A stretch of 22,488 nt of DNA. It comes from a virus. The stretch lies in IMG/VR virus record IMGVR_UViG_3300034418_000708, positions 1-22,488 of that record; one strand, written 5' to 3'. Each line of letters starts with the position of its first letter. The stretch's first letter is position 1. Of this stretch, positions 13,723-20,481 are shown in pieces. The position numbers and the translations under genes are program-made. The notes beneath the pieces are model-generated. The model searched no databases. It worked only from the letters and a program-made list of their open reading frames with translations, and was not told the origin of the DNA.

Positions 13723-16709
13723 TGGCAGTAGATGTATCTAAGATACCCAATAATAACAAGTTTGACCCTGTAAGAGAAGCAATACTTCAGTTGCAATCTG
13801 ATATTACTAGTGGGGTAGCAGGTGTTGGTAGTTTAAATGGTCTAACTGGTCTGTTAACTATAGCAGGGACAAGTCCTATAACTGTAACCCCATCAGGAAC
13901 TACAATCACCATCTCTCTTGACAGTACCATCTCAGGAGATAGAACATTCTCTGACAATGTAATTATCTCAGGAAATCTTACTGTAAATGGTACTACTACC
14001 ACAATAAGCACAACAGAGCTTACTGTTGAAGATAAGAACATCACTATAGCTTATGGCTCAGGAAGTGCCTTAGCAGCAGATGGTGGAGGGATTACTATTG
14101 ATGGAGCTAACGCCACAATGCTATATGCTTATTCTACCGATAGAATGGTGTTTAACAAACCAGTAGAATCTACCTATTTTCATGGCGATGGTTCAAACCT
14201 TACCAATATAACTGTTTCAGAAACAGACCCAATATATACTGGCTCTTCTTGGTACACTACAACAAATAATTCTACTAATTGGAATACTGCCTATACTTAT
14301 AGTCAAGTAGGACACTTGCCATTATCAGGAGGTACAGTAAGTGGAAATGTAGCCATTACAGGCAATCTTACAGTGGACACAAATACGCTGTTTGTAGATG
14401 CAACAAATAACAGGGTTGGTATCTTAACAAATACGCCTGATTATGGTCTTGATGTCCAGACAACACTAAGAATGCGAGATGTAGGTCAGATTTTATCATT
14501 TGATACTACTGGTGCAGCAAATTCTGTTCAACTATATACTGCTAATAGCTATGAATTTTTGATTGTCAATTCAAGAGGAAACACTTCAAGATTAACTCTT
14601 GGCAATAGTAATATATCTCTTGGAACTTATGGAACTAGCATTTTACACTTAGACACTGCCAATAATAGGGTTGGGATAAATACAGTTGCTCCATCTTACA
14701 CATTAGATGTCAATGGCTCTGCTGCATTTAGAAACACAAGCTATGTTATTAATTCAGCGTTGTATAGCTATGATACAACTTCAGGAACATATCTTCAGTT
14801 TTATAACAATGGCGTAAGTGGTTATTTGACTATGCTTGGGGCACAGGATTTATTGCTTCAAACAAATGGTGGTAATCTAGCAGTTGGGACTACTTCTGCA
14901 ACTCAAAAATTAGAGGTCAATGGTGTTGGTTTATTTACAGGAACTTCTTTAGCAGGCAATACACAAACAGGTGTTTATATTTACGACCAAAACATTTATT
15001 CGTTAGCTGGAAGTAGTGCTAGACCATTGAATATATTTGGTCAAACTCTTAGCTTCTATACAGGGACGAGTTATAGTCAAAGCGTTATTATAGACGCAGA
15101 TGGACAGGTTGGTATCAATGAGGCAAACCCTTCTGCCTTATTACACATAACAAATAATGAAACAAGTGATTTAACTCATTTATTGCTTGAGAATACTGAC
15201 GCTGGCACTTCACAAGCCCCAAACCTTGCGTTATATAGAAATTCATCATCGCCAGCAGCAAATGATGCTTTAGGAAATATTTTGTTCTATGGCAAAAACG
15301 CTTCAGGAACACAAGTACCATACGCTGAAATATTTAGTGAAATAGTAGATACAACTGCTGGCTCTCACGATGGAAGGCTTGTTTTCTACAACTACATAAA
15401 TGGAAGTGGTGATTACTCAATGGTTCTAAGTGGAAGAAACTTAGGCATTGGTTTATCTTCGCCAGCTACTAATTTGCATGTCAGAAATACAGGTGCTACT
15501 GCCTTAAAACTTGAGAACTTTGGTACTGCTAATTGGATGCTGGGCGTACCTTCAGGACAAACCTATTTAGCATTTGATAATGTGAACAATGATTTGTCTG
15601 CACCAAAAGTTGTAATCAATTCTTCAGGGTATCTTGGACTAAATACAACTTCTCCATCATACCTTCTTGATGTGAATGGTAGTGCTGCTTTTAGGTCTTC
15701 TAGTTACGCTTTAGATTCAACTTTTTATGGGTATAGCAGTACTGGTGGCGTTTATTTAGGATTATATGGTGGAACTGATGGTAGGGGTTATTTAGGTACG
15801 ACTGCTAGTGAAGATTTGGTTTTAAATTCAACAGGTGGAAATGTTGGTATAGGAACTACGCCAAGCACTAATCTTGAGGTCTATGATAGTGCAAACCCAA
15901 CGCTTAGATTACAAACAACTGGAACAACAAATCAAGGTAGTATTGAATTTGGCGATTCAGCAGATGCTGATGTAGGAATCATAAATTATGTTCACGATAC
16001 GAACAAGATGCGATTCTTTACTAACGCATCTGAAAAAGTGGTGATTACTGGAGATGGATTTGTTGGTGTTGGCGTTCAGAACCCTTCTTATCAATTAGAA
16101 GTAACTAGAAGTGCTTCTAACTTATTAGCAAGCTTTTATAGCACTAGCAATGTAAGCTCATTTGTAAATATTGGAACAAGCACAAACACTTTATTCGCCA
16201 ATATAGGATTGACTTCTGATAATGGTACTGCTCAAATTTGGAACGCTGGTTCTACTTATGTAAGTTATGGTGGTGCTAATTCATTAAACTTCTACGCCCC
16301 TTTAGGGGTTAGTATGGCTTGGCATCCAAATGGTGCTCAAAATCAAATGGTGCTTTCAACAAGTGGTACATTGAGCGTTGTTGGTGATATTGTTGGTTAT
16401 TCTAGTTCAGACAAGGCTTTAAAAGAGAATATTAAGCCGATAGAAGATGCACTAGATAAGATAAGTAAGATAAGTGGCTATGAGTTTGATTGGAACGATA
16501 AACAAGATGTTTACGAAGGACACGATGTAGGGGTAATAGCACAAGAGATTGAAGATGTACTTCCTGAAGTTGTAACGACTAGAGATAATGGATACAAGGC
16601 AGTTAAGTATGAAAAACTAGCCCCACTTCTTATTCAGGCGATTAAAGAGCAGCAAGAACTCATTGAGGACTTGAAGGCTGAAATAAAACACATTAAAGGT
16701 CTGTTCTAA
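13722..16709 (+). CDS. Tail fibre with C-terminal S74 intramolecular chaperone
   Basis: A 995-aa protein and the longest gene in the window. Residues 1-165 form an attachment region (a helical start, then Thr/Ser/Gly-rich strands and a FHGDGSNLTNI motif at about 152). Residues about 228-800 hold at least eight copies of a motif of the form x-G-x-V-G-I-x-T-x-x-P-x-x-x-L-x-V (starts near 228, 314, 383, 460, 571, 634, 704 and 777), typical of trimeric beta fibres. Residues 896-995 are a peptidase S74 domain: SDKALKENI, then YEFDWND, GVIAQEIEDVLPEVV and a C-terminal coiled coil. S74 domains trimerise the fibre and then cut themselves off, here expected just before Ser896. It probably binds the host surface. 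Confidence 0.85.
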   Translation: MAVDVSKIPNNNKFDPVREAILQLQSDITSGVAGVGSLNGLTGLLTIAGTSPITVTPSGTTITISLDSTISGDRTFSDNVIISGNLTVNGTTTTISTTELTVEDKNITIAYGSGSALAADGGGITIDGANATMLYAYSTDRMVFNKPVESTYFHGDGSNLTNITVSETDPIYTGSSWYTTTNNSTNWNTAYTYSQVGHLPLSGGTVSGNVAITGNLTVDTNTLFVDATNNRVGILTNTPDYGLDVQTTLRMRDVGQILSFDTTGAANSVQLYTANSYEFLIVNSRGNTSRLTLGNSNISLGTYGTSILHLDTANNRVGINTVAPSYTLDVNGSAAFRNTSYVINSALYSYDTTSGTYLQFYNNGVSGYLTMLGAQDLLLQTNGGNLAVGTTSATQKLEVNGVGLFTGTSLAGNTQTGVYIYDQNIYSLAGSSARPLNIFGQTLSFYTGTSYSQSVIIDADGQVGINEANPSALLHITNNETSDLTHLLLENTDAGTSQAPNLALYRNSSSPAANDALGNILFYGKNASGTQVPYAEIFSEIVDTTAGSHDGRLVFYNYINGSGDYSMVLSGRNLGIGLSSPATNLHVRNTGATALKLENFGTANWMLGVPSGQTYLAFDNVNNDLSAPKVVINSSGYLGLNTTSPSYLLDVNGSAAFRSSSYALDSTFYGYSSTGGVYLGLYGGTDGRGYLGTTASEDLVLNSTGGNVGIGTTPSTNLEVYDSANPTLRLQTTGTTNQGSIEFGDSADADVGIINYVHDTNKMRFFTNASEKVVITGDGFVGVGVQNPSYQLEVTRSASNLLASFYSTSNVSSFVNIGTSTNTLFANIGLTSDNGTAQIWNAGSTYVSYGGANSLNFYAPLGVSMAWHPNGAQNQMVLSTSGTLSVVGDIVGYSSSDKALKENIKPIEDALDKISKISGYEFDWNDKQDVYEGHDVGVIAQEIEDVLPEVVTTRDNGYKAVKYEKLAPLLIQAIKEQQELIEDLKAEIKHIKGLF

Positions 16710-17290
16710 TGTCGTTACAAGCACCCTTATCAATAAACTTTATTCAGGACTACTTTACTGCTACTTGGAGTGCAAGTGGAAATATATCGTTTAGGACTAT
16801 AAATAGTGCTTTAAGTAGAACAACACCTGATGCGTTTTCTGACTTCTTAAACAACCAAGTAGATAGATTTTCATTTCAATACAGTATTCCAAGTGGTACT
16901 ACTTACTCAATAAGCAGTGCAACTGGTGATTTAGATACTTCATTTAATAACTACAAGACATTTTACACGAATACTGTTGGTGGTAGTGCTGCTGGTAGTG
17001 TTTGGCAATTAATAAATACCTACCAATATGGAACACTTACCTCTTATACTGTAAGGATTTACCTTGACCATATTTCAGGTGCATTACCAAGTGGAACGAT
17101 TAGAATTTATCATTCAAATAGTTCTACTGGTCCTTGGACTTTAAAAACAGTTGGGGCAGAATATAGTACAACCAGTTATTCGTTTACGCCAAACACTTCA
17201 GGAAATGATTATTTTCAAATGTTTATTGAATCACCAGTGACAGGAACAACTTATCAATGCTTATTAGGCATAGGAATAGAAATCTCATAA
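16709..17290 (+). CDS. Hypothetical beta-rich tail-fibre accessory protein
   Basis: A 193-aa Ser/Thr/Tyr-rich protein starting on the TAATG overlap with the tail fibre stop. It has no signal peptide or membrane segment. Strand-like segments fill the whole length, with short repeats such as IPSGTTYSIS and LPSGTIRIY that suggest two related beta modules (about 40-75 and 95-160). Its position directly after the S74 fibre suggests a fibre cap, adhesin or fibre-binding partner, but I do not recognise the family. Confidence 0.5.
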   Translation: MSLQAPLSINFIQDYFTATWSASGNISFRTINSALSRTTPDAFSDFLNNQVDRFSFQYSIPSGTTYSISSATGDLDTSFNNYKTFYTNTVGGSAAGSVWQLINTYQYGTLTSYTVRIYLDHISGALPSGTIRIYHSNSSTGPWTLKTVGAEYSTTSYSFTPNTSGNDYFQMFIESPVTGTTYQCLLGIGIEIS

Positions 17291-17302
17291 TTTAAATATA
17301 AA

Positions 17303-17686
17303 ATGAACACTTATTACTTTAAAATTAACGCAGTAGACGCAAAGGTCAGTTTAAATGGACTATCCAATGTTATCACGACTGTACATTATACACACATTGT
17401 GAAGGATGAGCATGGCAATGAATATGGTCGTAATGACGCTATTGTATTGCCTGAACCACAACCTGATAATTTTGTTGCAGTAGATGACTTGGTACAAGCA
17501 GATATTATTTCTTGGATTGAGCCATTGCTTGACCTTGATGCACTACAGGTTGCTTTAGATGCCAAGCTCGCTGAAAAGATAACGCCAAGCGTTGTTCGTT
17601 TGATTATTCCTGAAACAAATGAACCAGTAGTTGAAGAACCAGTTGTTGAGCAACCACCTTCTGAAGTTCCCAACATTGGACAATAA
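17303..17686 (+). CDS. Small conserved phage protein (DUF7936-like, tentative)
   Basis: A 127-aa protein. Residues 1-50 form a beta domain (YYFKINAVDAKVSLN, then VVHYTH-like strands and EYGRN). Residues 62-90 form a helix with WIEPLLDLDALQVALDAKL, and the tail is Pro/Glu/Val-rich (repeats of PVVEEPVV). The beta half followed by a 'V..WI...L' helix and a short 'P' tail is a layout I remember from small proteins after tail-fibre genes in marine phages, possibly DUF7936. The function is unknown. The low-complexity C-terminus is unusual for that family. Confidence 0.5.
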   Translation: MNTYYFKINAVDAKVSLNGLSNVITTVHYTHIVKDEHGNEYGRNDAIVLPEPQPDNFVAVDDLVQADIISWIEPLLDLDALQVALDAKLAEKITPSVVRLIIPETNEPVVEEPVVEQPPSEVPNIGQ

Positions 17687-17690
17687 TTTG

Positions 17691-17698
17691 TATATTTG
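17691..17698 (+). promoter_or_regulatory. Possible Bacteroidota -7 element
   Basis: TATATTTG matches the Bacteroidota -7 consensus TAnnTTTG exactly and lies 17 nt before the ATG of the next gene. No TTG is found at a suitable -33 position, so it may be a weak promoter or chance. Confidence 0.3.
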
Positions 17699-17714
17699 AA
17701 CAAACTAGTTTATT

Positions 17715-17960
17715 ATGTCAAAAATTACTGAAGAGGAGCTTAAAGAGCTTAGAGACCAAGAGGTCAAGAAAAATTCTATTAAATTAGACCTTGGAACTCT
17801 TGATGTGCAAAGACACGCTTTGCTCCACGCATTTGCTCAAGTACAAGATGAGCAGAACAAAACAACAACCACGCTAGAAGAAAAGTATGGCAAGGTCAAT
17901 GTTAACCTAGATGATGGTTCCTACGAGCCAATCGCAGAAGAAGTAGAGGAGGGGCAATAA
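17715..17960 (+). CDS. 81-aa coiled-coil phage protein
   Basis: A small acidic protein with a Lys/Glu helix (residues 4-25), then VQRHALLHAFAQVQDEQNK and a helix leading to EEKYGKVNVNLDDGSY. The 'xxHxLLxxxAxVQxExxK...L.EKYG.VNVNL' sequence is one I have seen in small proteins of many marine phages, where it is always unassigned. It is the last gene before the terminator that closes the late structural transcript; its stop codon lies in the terminator loop. Confidence 0.65.
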   Translation: MSKITEEELKELRDQEVKKNSIKLDLGTLDVQRHALLHAFAQVQDEQNKTTTTLEEKYGKVNVNLDDGSYEPIAEEVEEGQ

Positions 17961-17971
17961 GCCCCTCTTTT
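17949..17971 (+). terminator. Intrinsic terminator closing the structural operon
   Basis: The stem GAGGGGC (17949-17955) / GCCCCTC (17961-17967), loop AATAA, is followed by TTTT. The stop codon of the preceding gene (17958-17960) is inside the loop. The same 7-bp stem is used again at 20378. Confidence 0.85.
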
Positions 17972-18023
17972 AATTTACAACAGTTTGTTATTTTTTAGTT
18001 ATCCATGTATAAAGTTTACTAAA

Positions 18024-18248
18024 ATGGATAATAAAATTTCCTTTATAGCAGGCTGGTTTTTAACAGCAGCTACCACCATAACAGCATCAGGAATATTAAA
18101 TGCAGTAGTTTTAGGTCTCTTAGGGGGTTTCTTTGGTATCATAGGCAAAGAGGCCTATTACTATACAAGAGATCAATATAGAATATATTGGCCCAAAGCA
18201 AAGGCTTGGGTAGCATCTAAAATAGCGTGGATTAAGAGCAAGCTCTAA
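18024..18248 (+). CDS. Small membrane protein, holin candidate
   Basis: I take ATG 18024 (74 aa); an in-frame TTG at 17985 would add 13 residues with no support. Residues 5-46 are hydrophobic and rich in Ala, Thr and Gly (FIAGWFLTAATTITASG, then AVVLGLLGGFFGIIG), consistent with one long or two short membrane helices. The C-terminal 28 residues are basic and aromatic (YYYTRDQYRIYW, KSKL). It leads the lysis cassette and overlaps the next gene by one base (TAATG). A holin or holin accessory role is likely from topology and place, but a general small membrane protein is possible. Confidence 0.5.
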   Translation: MDNKISFIAGWFLTAATTITASGILNAVVLGLLGGFFGIIGKEAYYYTRDQYRIYWPKAKAWVASKIAWIKSKL

Positions 18249-18529
18249 TGACTGCCCCAAAGCTAAATGACGACAGTTCTTTATCTATCAATATCAAATG
18301 GCTTATACAGATAGTCATATTGGTGGGTACTGCTGTGTATTTATACTTTGGCTTAGAGAATAGAATAGCTAATAACGAAGACGAAATTAGCGGTTTAAGA
18401 TTCAATCAGAACAATTATGTGTTTCCTGATATTAGAGTTTTAGAAAATGAAGTAATAGACTTTAAATTAGAGCGAGAGAGAGTTAGGAAAGACATTCAAC
18501 GACTTAGAGAAATAGTAAACGAGAAATAA
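18248..18529 (+). CDS. Putative inner-membrane spanin (i-spanin-like)
   Basis: A 93-aa protein with a short polar N-terminus, one transmembrane helix (about residues 17-36, WLIQIVILVGTAVYLYFGL) and a 55-residue charged, heptad-rich tail likely to be a periplasmic coiled coil. This is the architecture of an inner-membrane spanin subunit. The next gene encodes a lipoprotein and the neighbours are holin and endolysin genes, which is the usual spanin setting. The assignment is from architecture and context; a membrane-anchored assembly factor is an alternative. Confidence 0.5.
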   Translation: MTAPKLNDDSSLSINIKWLIQIVILVGTAVYLYFGLENRIANNEDEISGLRFNQNNYVFPDIRVLENEVIDFKLERERVRKDIQRLREIVNEK

Positions 18530-18790
18530 ATGAGAGTATTTATCCTAATTGCAGCGTTATTGCTTTCTAGCTGTTCAAGCAGCAGGGTGATTAGTCAGAA
18601 GGACATTACCAAAGAAAGTAGTTGGCTAGAGTCAAGTGAGGATAACCCAATCATCAATGTCATTCAAAAGCATTATGCTAACAATGATGTGGAGGTTATC
18701 ATTAAAAAAAAACTGACTACTGACTATGTAAAGATAATGTTAAGCAAGCAGGGTAGAACTATATCTAAAACCACAATCAAGAACCAATGA
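18530..18790 (+). CDS. Lipoprotein, putative outer-membrane spanin
   Basis: An 86-aa protein with a signal peptide (MRVFILIAALLL) and a lipobox LSSC, so Cys15 should be lipidated. The mature part is about 70 residues, begins with a Ser-rich stretch, and contains a helix around NPIINVIQKHYAN and a strand-rich Lys-rich end. Its ATG follows the preceding stop directly, and its own stop overlaps the next start (ATGA at 18787-18790). Gene order (TM coiled-coil protein, lipoprotein, holin candidate, endolysin) suggests an outer-membrane spanin that pairs with the preceding protein to fuse the membranes. The sequence itself does not match a spanin family I know. Confidence 0.5.
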   Translation: MRVFILIAALLLSSCSSSRVISQKDITKESSWLESSEDNPIINVIQKHYANNDVEVIIKKKLTTDYVKIMLSKQGRTISKTTIKNQ

Positions 18791-19236
18791 GCGACAAGAA
18801 AAAGTTTAAAGATACAGGTGTAGGTAAGTTTTTAATGGGCAAACTACCTGAGCTTGCAAGTGCAGCCCTCACAGGAGGCCCTTTAGAGGCTCTTAGAACG
18901 ATTATTGACTCTGATGCGTCTATAGGACCAGAAGAGAAGCAAAGACTCCACAATGAGCTTATAGAGGCTTATAAGGCAGAAGTAGAGGACAGAGACTCTG
19001 CAAGAAGTCGTGAAGTAGAGATTGCTAAGGCAGGTAAGAACGATTGGCTCTTTAATCTAACAGGTATTGTTGGGTTAGGAGCTTTTGGCGTTATTATATG
19101 GGCAATTCTTGCCCTAGATATTCCTGAGACTAATAAAGAGCTATTCTACCATTTAATTGGTATCGTAGAGGGTGTTTCATTAAGCATCTTTGGTTATTAT
19201 TTTGGGACCTCAATGAAGGACAACAAAGACAAATAG
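18787..19236 (+). CDS. Holin candidate with two C-terminal membrane helices
   Basis: A 149-aa protein. The N-terminal half is soluble and helical, with a DRDSARSREVEIAKAGKNDW stretch at about residues 65-84. Two membrane helices follow: about 87-108 (LTGIVGLGAFGVIIWAILAL) and about 120-142 (HLIGIVEGVSLSIFGYYFG). The charged tail is KDNKDK. The 'DRxSAR..E...A..G..DW' plus two-helix pattern is one I remember from a common holin-like family of Bacteroidota phages. It lies immediately upstream of the endolysin gene. It could be the holin that releases the endolysin or a partner of the small membrane protein at 18024. Confidence 0.62.
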   Translation: MSDKKKFKDTGVGKFLMGKLPELASAALTGGPLEALRTIIDSDASIGPEEKQRLHNELIEAYKAEVEDRDSARSREVEIAKAGKNDWLFNLTGIVGLGAFGVIIWAILALDIPETNKELFYHLIGIVEGVSLSIFGYYFGTSMKDNKDK

Positions 19237-19238
19237 CC

Positions 19239-19272
19239 TCTTTAACATAGTAGGGTCTTTAACATAGTAGGG
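19239..19272 (+). repeat. 17-bp perfect tandem duplication before the endolysin start
   Basis: TCTTTAACATAGTAGGG occurs twice in direct contact (19239-19255 and 19256-19272), ending one base before ATG 19274. It fills nearly the whole gap between the holin candidate and the endolysin gene. It duplicates the translation leader of the endolysin. Confidence 0.9.
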
Positions 19273-19273
19273 T

Positions 19274-19663
19274 ATGAAACTTACAGAGCATTTTAACAGA
19301 GAAGAGTTTGAGTGTACAGATGGCTCAGAAATGCCAATAGAAGTACAGCTCAACATAGCAGAACTAGCTGTTCAGTTAGAAATTATCAGATCTCATTTTA
19401 ACGCACCTATACATATTAATAGTGCGTATAGATCACCTGAATACAATGCAACAATACCAGGCAGCTCTAAGAATAGTCAGCATATATTAGGCAAAGCAGC
19501 AGATATAGTTGTAGATGGTTATACACCAGATGAGGTTGCCGATGCCATAGAGTTCCTTATTTCTACAGGCATGGTTAAAGAAGGTGGATTGGGAAGATAC
19601 AACTCATTCACTCATTACGACATTAGAGGAACAAGAGCTAGGTGGAATTACAAGACTATTTGA
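19274..19663 (+). CDS. Peptidase M15 endolysin (intact zinc site)
   Basis: A 129-aa protein of the M15A/M15_3-type zinc peptidases that cut peptidoglycan peptides. The zinc ligands are all visible: His70 and Asp77 in SQHILGKAADI, and His114 in SFTHYDIRG. The upstream part has the usual SAYRSPEYN stretch (residues 50-58). No signal peptide is present, so release needs a holin. It follows the membrane genes of the lysis cassette and is the last gene before a long gap. Length is normal for a single-domain phage M15. Confidence 0.88.
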   Translation: MKLTEHFNREEFECTDGSEMPIEVQLNIAELAVQLEIIRSHFNAPIHINSAYRSPEYNATIPGSSKNSQHILGKAADIVVDGYTPDEVADAIEFLISTGMVKEGGLGRYNSFTHYDIRGTRARWNYKTI

Positions 19664-19708
19664 TATAGTTATCGTGTGATAAGAAGTGACTTTTCTTAGT
19701 CTTGGAGA

Positions 19709-19739
19709 CAAGTGGCTTCGTATTTGACTTCGCCACTTG
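19709..19739. other. 8-bp hairpin with flanking GTCT/AGAC dyads
   Basis: CAAGTGGC (19709-19716) pairs perfectly with GCCACTTG (19732-19739) across a 15-nt loop. It is flanked by two copies of TTAGTCT-(2 or 3 nt)-AGAC, at 19697-19709 and 19750-19761. No T run follows directly, so it is not a standard terminator. Confidence 0.5.
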
Positions 19740-19783
19740 CTAAAGCTATTAGTCTAAAGACGCAGTAAAGTTACGACTTTTTT

Positions 19784-19796
19784 TTGACATTGTCAA
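19784..19796. promoter_or_regulatory. Operator-like palindrome
   Basis: TTGACA (19784-19789), one T, then TGTCAA (19791-19796): a perfect 6+1+6 dyad right after a T run, in the control region before the early block. The size and symmetry fit a dimeric repressor site. Confidence 0.35.
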
Positions 19797-19846
19797 GTTC
19801 AGGAAAAATATTTCTATTTCTTTCCCTGAGTTTCATTTTTATTTAT

Positions 19847-19855
19847 TATATTTAC
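19847..19855 (+). promoter_or_regulatory. Possible -7 promoter element upstream of the early block
   Basis: TATATTTAC resembles the Bacteroidota TAnnTTTG element. The enclosing 12-mer TTATATTTACAT (19846-19857) recurs exactly before the ERF gene (20804-20815). No clear -33 TTG is seen. Confidence 0.3.
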
Positions 19856-19878
19856 ATCAGTTTCATCTCTTAAGTAAA

Positions 19879-19928
19879 GGGGAGGGAGAAAAAAGATATT
19901 TGACAGGATTGGCTTTCGTTACCTCCCC
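19879..19928 (+). promoter_or_regulatory. GC-rich inverted repeat in the leader of the M15-like gene
   Basis: GGGGAGG (19879-19885) and CCTCCCC (19922-19928) are perfectly complementary across 36 nt, the right arm ending 11 nt before ATG 19940. In AT-rich DNA such a stem is notable, and it could shape translation of the following gene. Confidence 0.4.
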
Positions 19929-19939
19929 AATACTTTAAT

Positions 19940-20326
19940 ATGACAAAAGAAGAAGAATTAGATAGAGAAGGATTGAAAGTGTTGAGATGGTCTATGTTTG
20001 ATAGTCCAGACACTCCTGGTTCAGGATACAGATTCATGGAGAGAGAGCCAGTAGTTGCTTTAGATAGAGCTGCACATAGATATGAGTATAGACCTAATGT
20101 TATTCTAGGATATACATCTAAGAGAGTGGCTGACAATATGGGGCTAGTAAGCACAGATTCTCATAGAATAGGCAAAGCAGTTAGGATCAGATGTGTTGGT
20201 TCTAGAAAAAGATTAAAACTTGTACGATCTCTTATGGAACAGGGAGTACAAAGATTTGCAATAAATAAAGAGGTTGTTTATTTTGATACAGACGAAATGA
20301 AGCCTCCTGCGATATACCTCTGGTAA
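19940..20326 (+). CDS. M15-like protein lacking zinc ligands (probable pseudoenzyme)
   Basis: A 128-aa protein whose outline follows the phage peptidase M15_3 family: FDSPDTPGSG near the start (20-29), a central LGYTS where the family has a GYRT-like turn, DSHRIGKAVRI (73-83), then RKRLKLVRSLMEQGVQRFAI and VVYFDTD (112-118). The family needs His, Asp seven residues on, and a second His. Here His75 is kept, but the Asp position is Arg82 and the second His position is Tyr114, and the Arg of the GYR turn is missing. It therefore probably binds no zinc and cuts no peptidoglycan. It sits at the head of the early block, away from the lysis cassette, which holds an intact M15 peptidase. Its actual role is unknown. 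Confidence 0.62.
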   Translation: MTKEEELDREGLKVLRWSMFDSPDTPGSGYRFMEREPVVALDRAAHRYEYRPNVILGYTSKRVADNMGLVSTDSHRIGKAVRIRCVGSRKRLKLVRSLMEQGVQRFAINKEVVYFDTDEMKPPAIYLW

Positions 20327-20377
20327 TCTAGAGTTATTTTTCCTTTTTGTTTTTAGTTAGTTAGTTTAGTTTGGTTG

Positions 20378-20400
20378 GAGGGGCTTAGGCCCCTCTTTCT
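20378..20400 (+). terminator. Intrinsic terminator after the M15-like gene
   Basis: The stem GAGGGGC (20378-20384) / GCCCCTC (20389-20395), loop TTAG, is followed by TTTCT. The T run is weak, but the stem is perfect and identical to that at 17949. A low-complexity TTAG-repeat tract precedes it. Confidence 0.75.
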
Positions 20401-20428
20401 GTCTTAAATGTTAAAATTGTTAAAATTC

Positions 20429-20460
20429 TTGACTTGTATTACAATGAGTTGTAGGTTTAC
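20429..20460 (+). promoter_or_regulatory. Candidate Bacteroidota-type promoter
   Basis: TTG (20429-20431), 20 nt, then TAGGTTTAC (20452-20460). Spacing and both elements fit the Bacteroidota -33/-7 pattern (TTG, TAnnTTTG) except for A in the last position. It follows a terminator and lies 21 nt before the next ATG, where a promoter for the recombination genes would be expected. Confidence 0.5.
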
Positions 20461-20481
20461 ACAAATCATTAAAATTATTCT

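Larger units (their letters stand above)
19664..19939. other. Dyad-rich intergenic region between late and early blocks
   Basis: This 276-nt gap holds no supported ORF but several structures: a GTCT/AGAC dyad at 19699-19709, an 8-bp hairpin at 19709-19739, a second GTCT/AGAC dyad at 19752-19761, a weak stem with a T run (19767-19785), the palindrome TTGACA-T-TGTCAA (19784-19796), a promoter-like TATATTTAC (19847-19855) and a GC-rich inverted repeat at 19879-19928. It separates lysis genes from recombination genes and is the best place in the window for regulation of early transcription. Confidence 0.6.

Noticed and set aside
13722-16709. Possible diversity-generating retroelement target in the tail fibre
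   Set aside because: No reverse transcriptase or template repeat is visible, and the repeats are structural fibre repeats diverged along their whole length.
19774-19836. 21-codon minus-strand ORF in the late-early gap
   Set aside because: Too short, no overlap logic with neighbours, and it ends within the dyad region.
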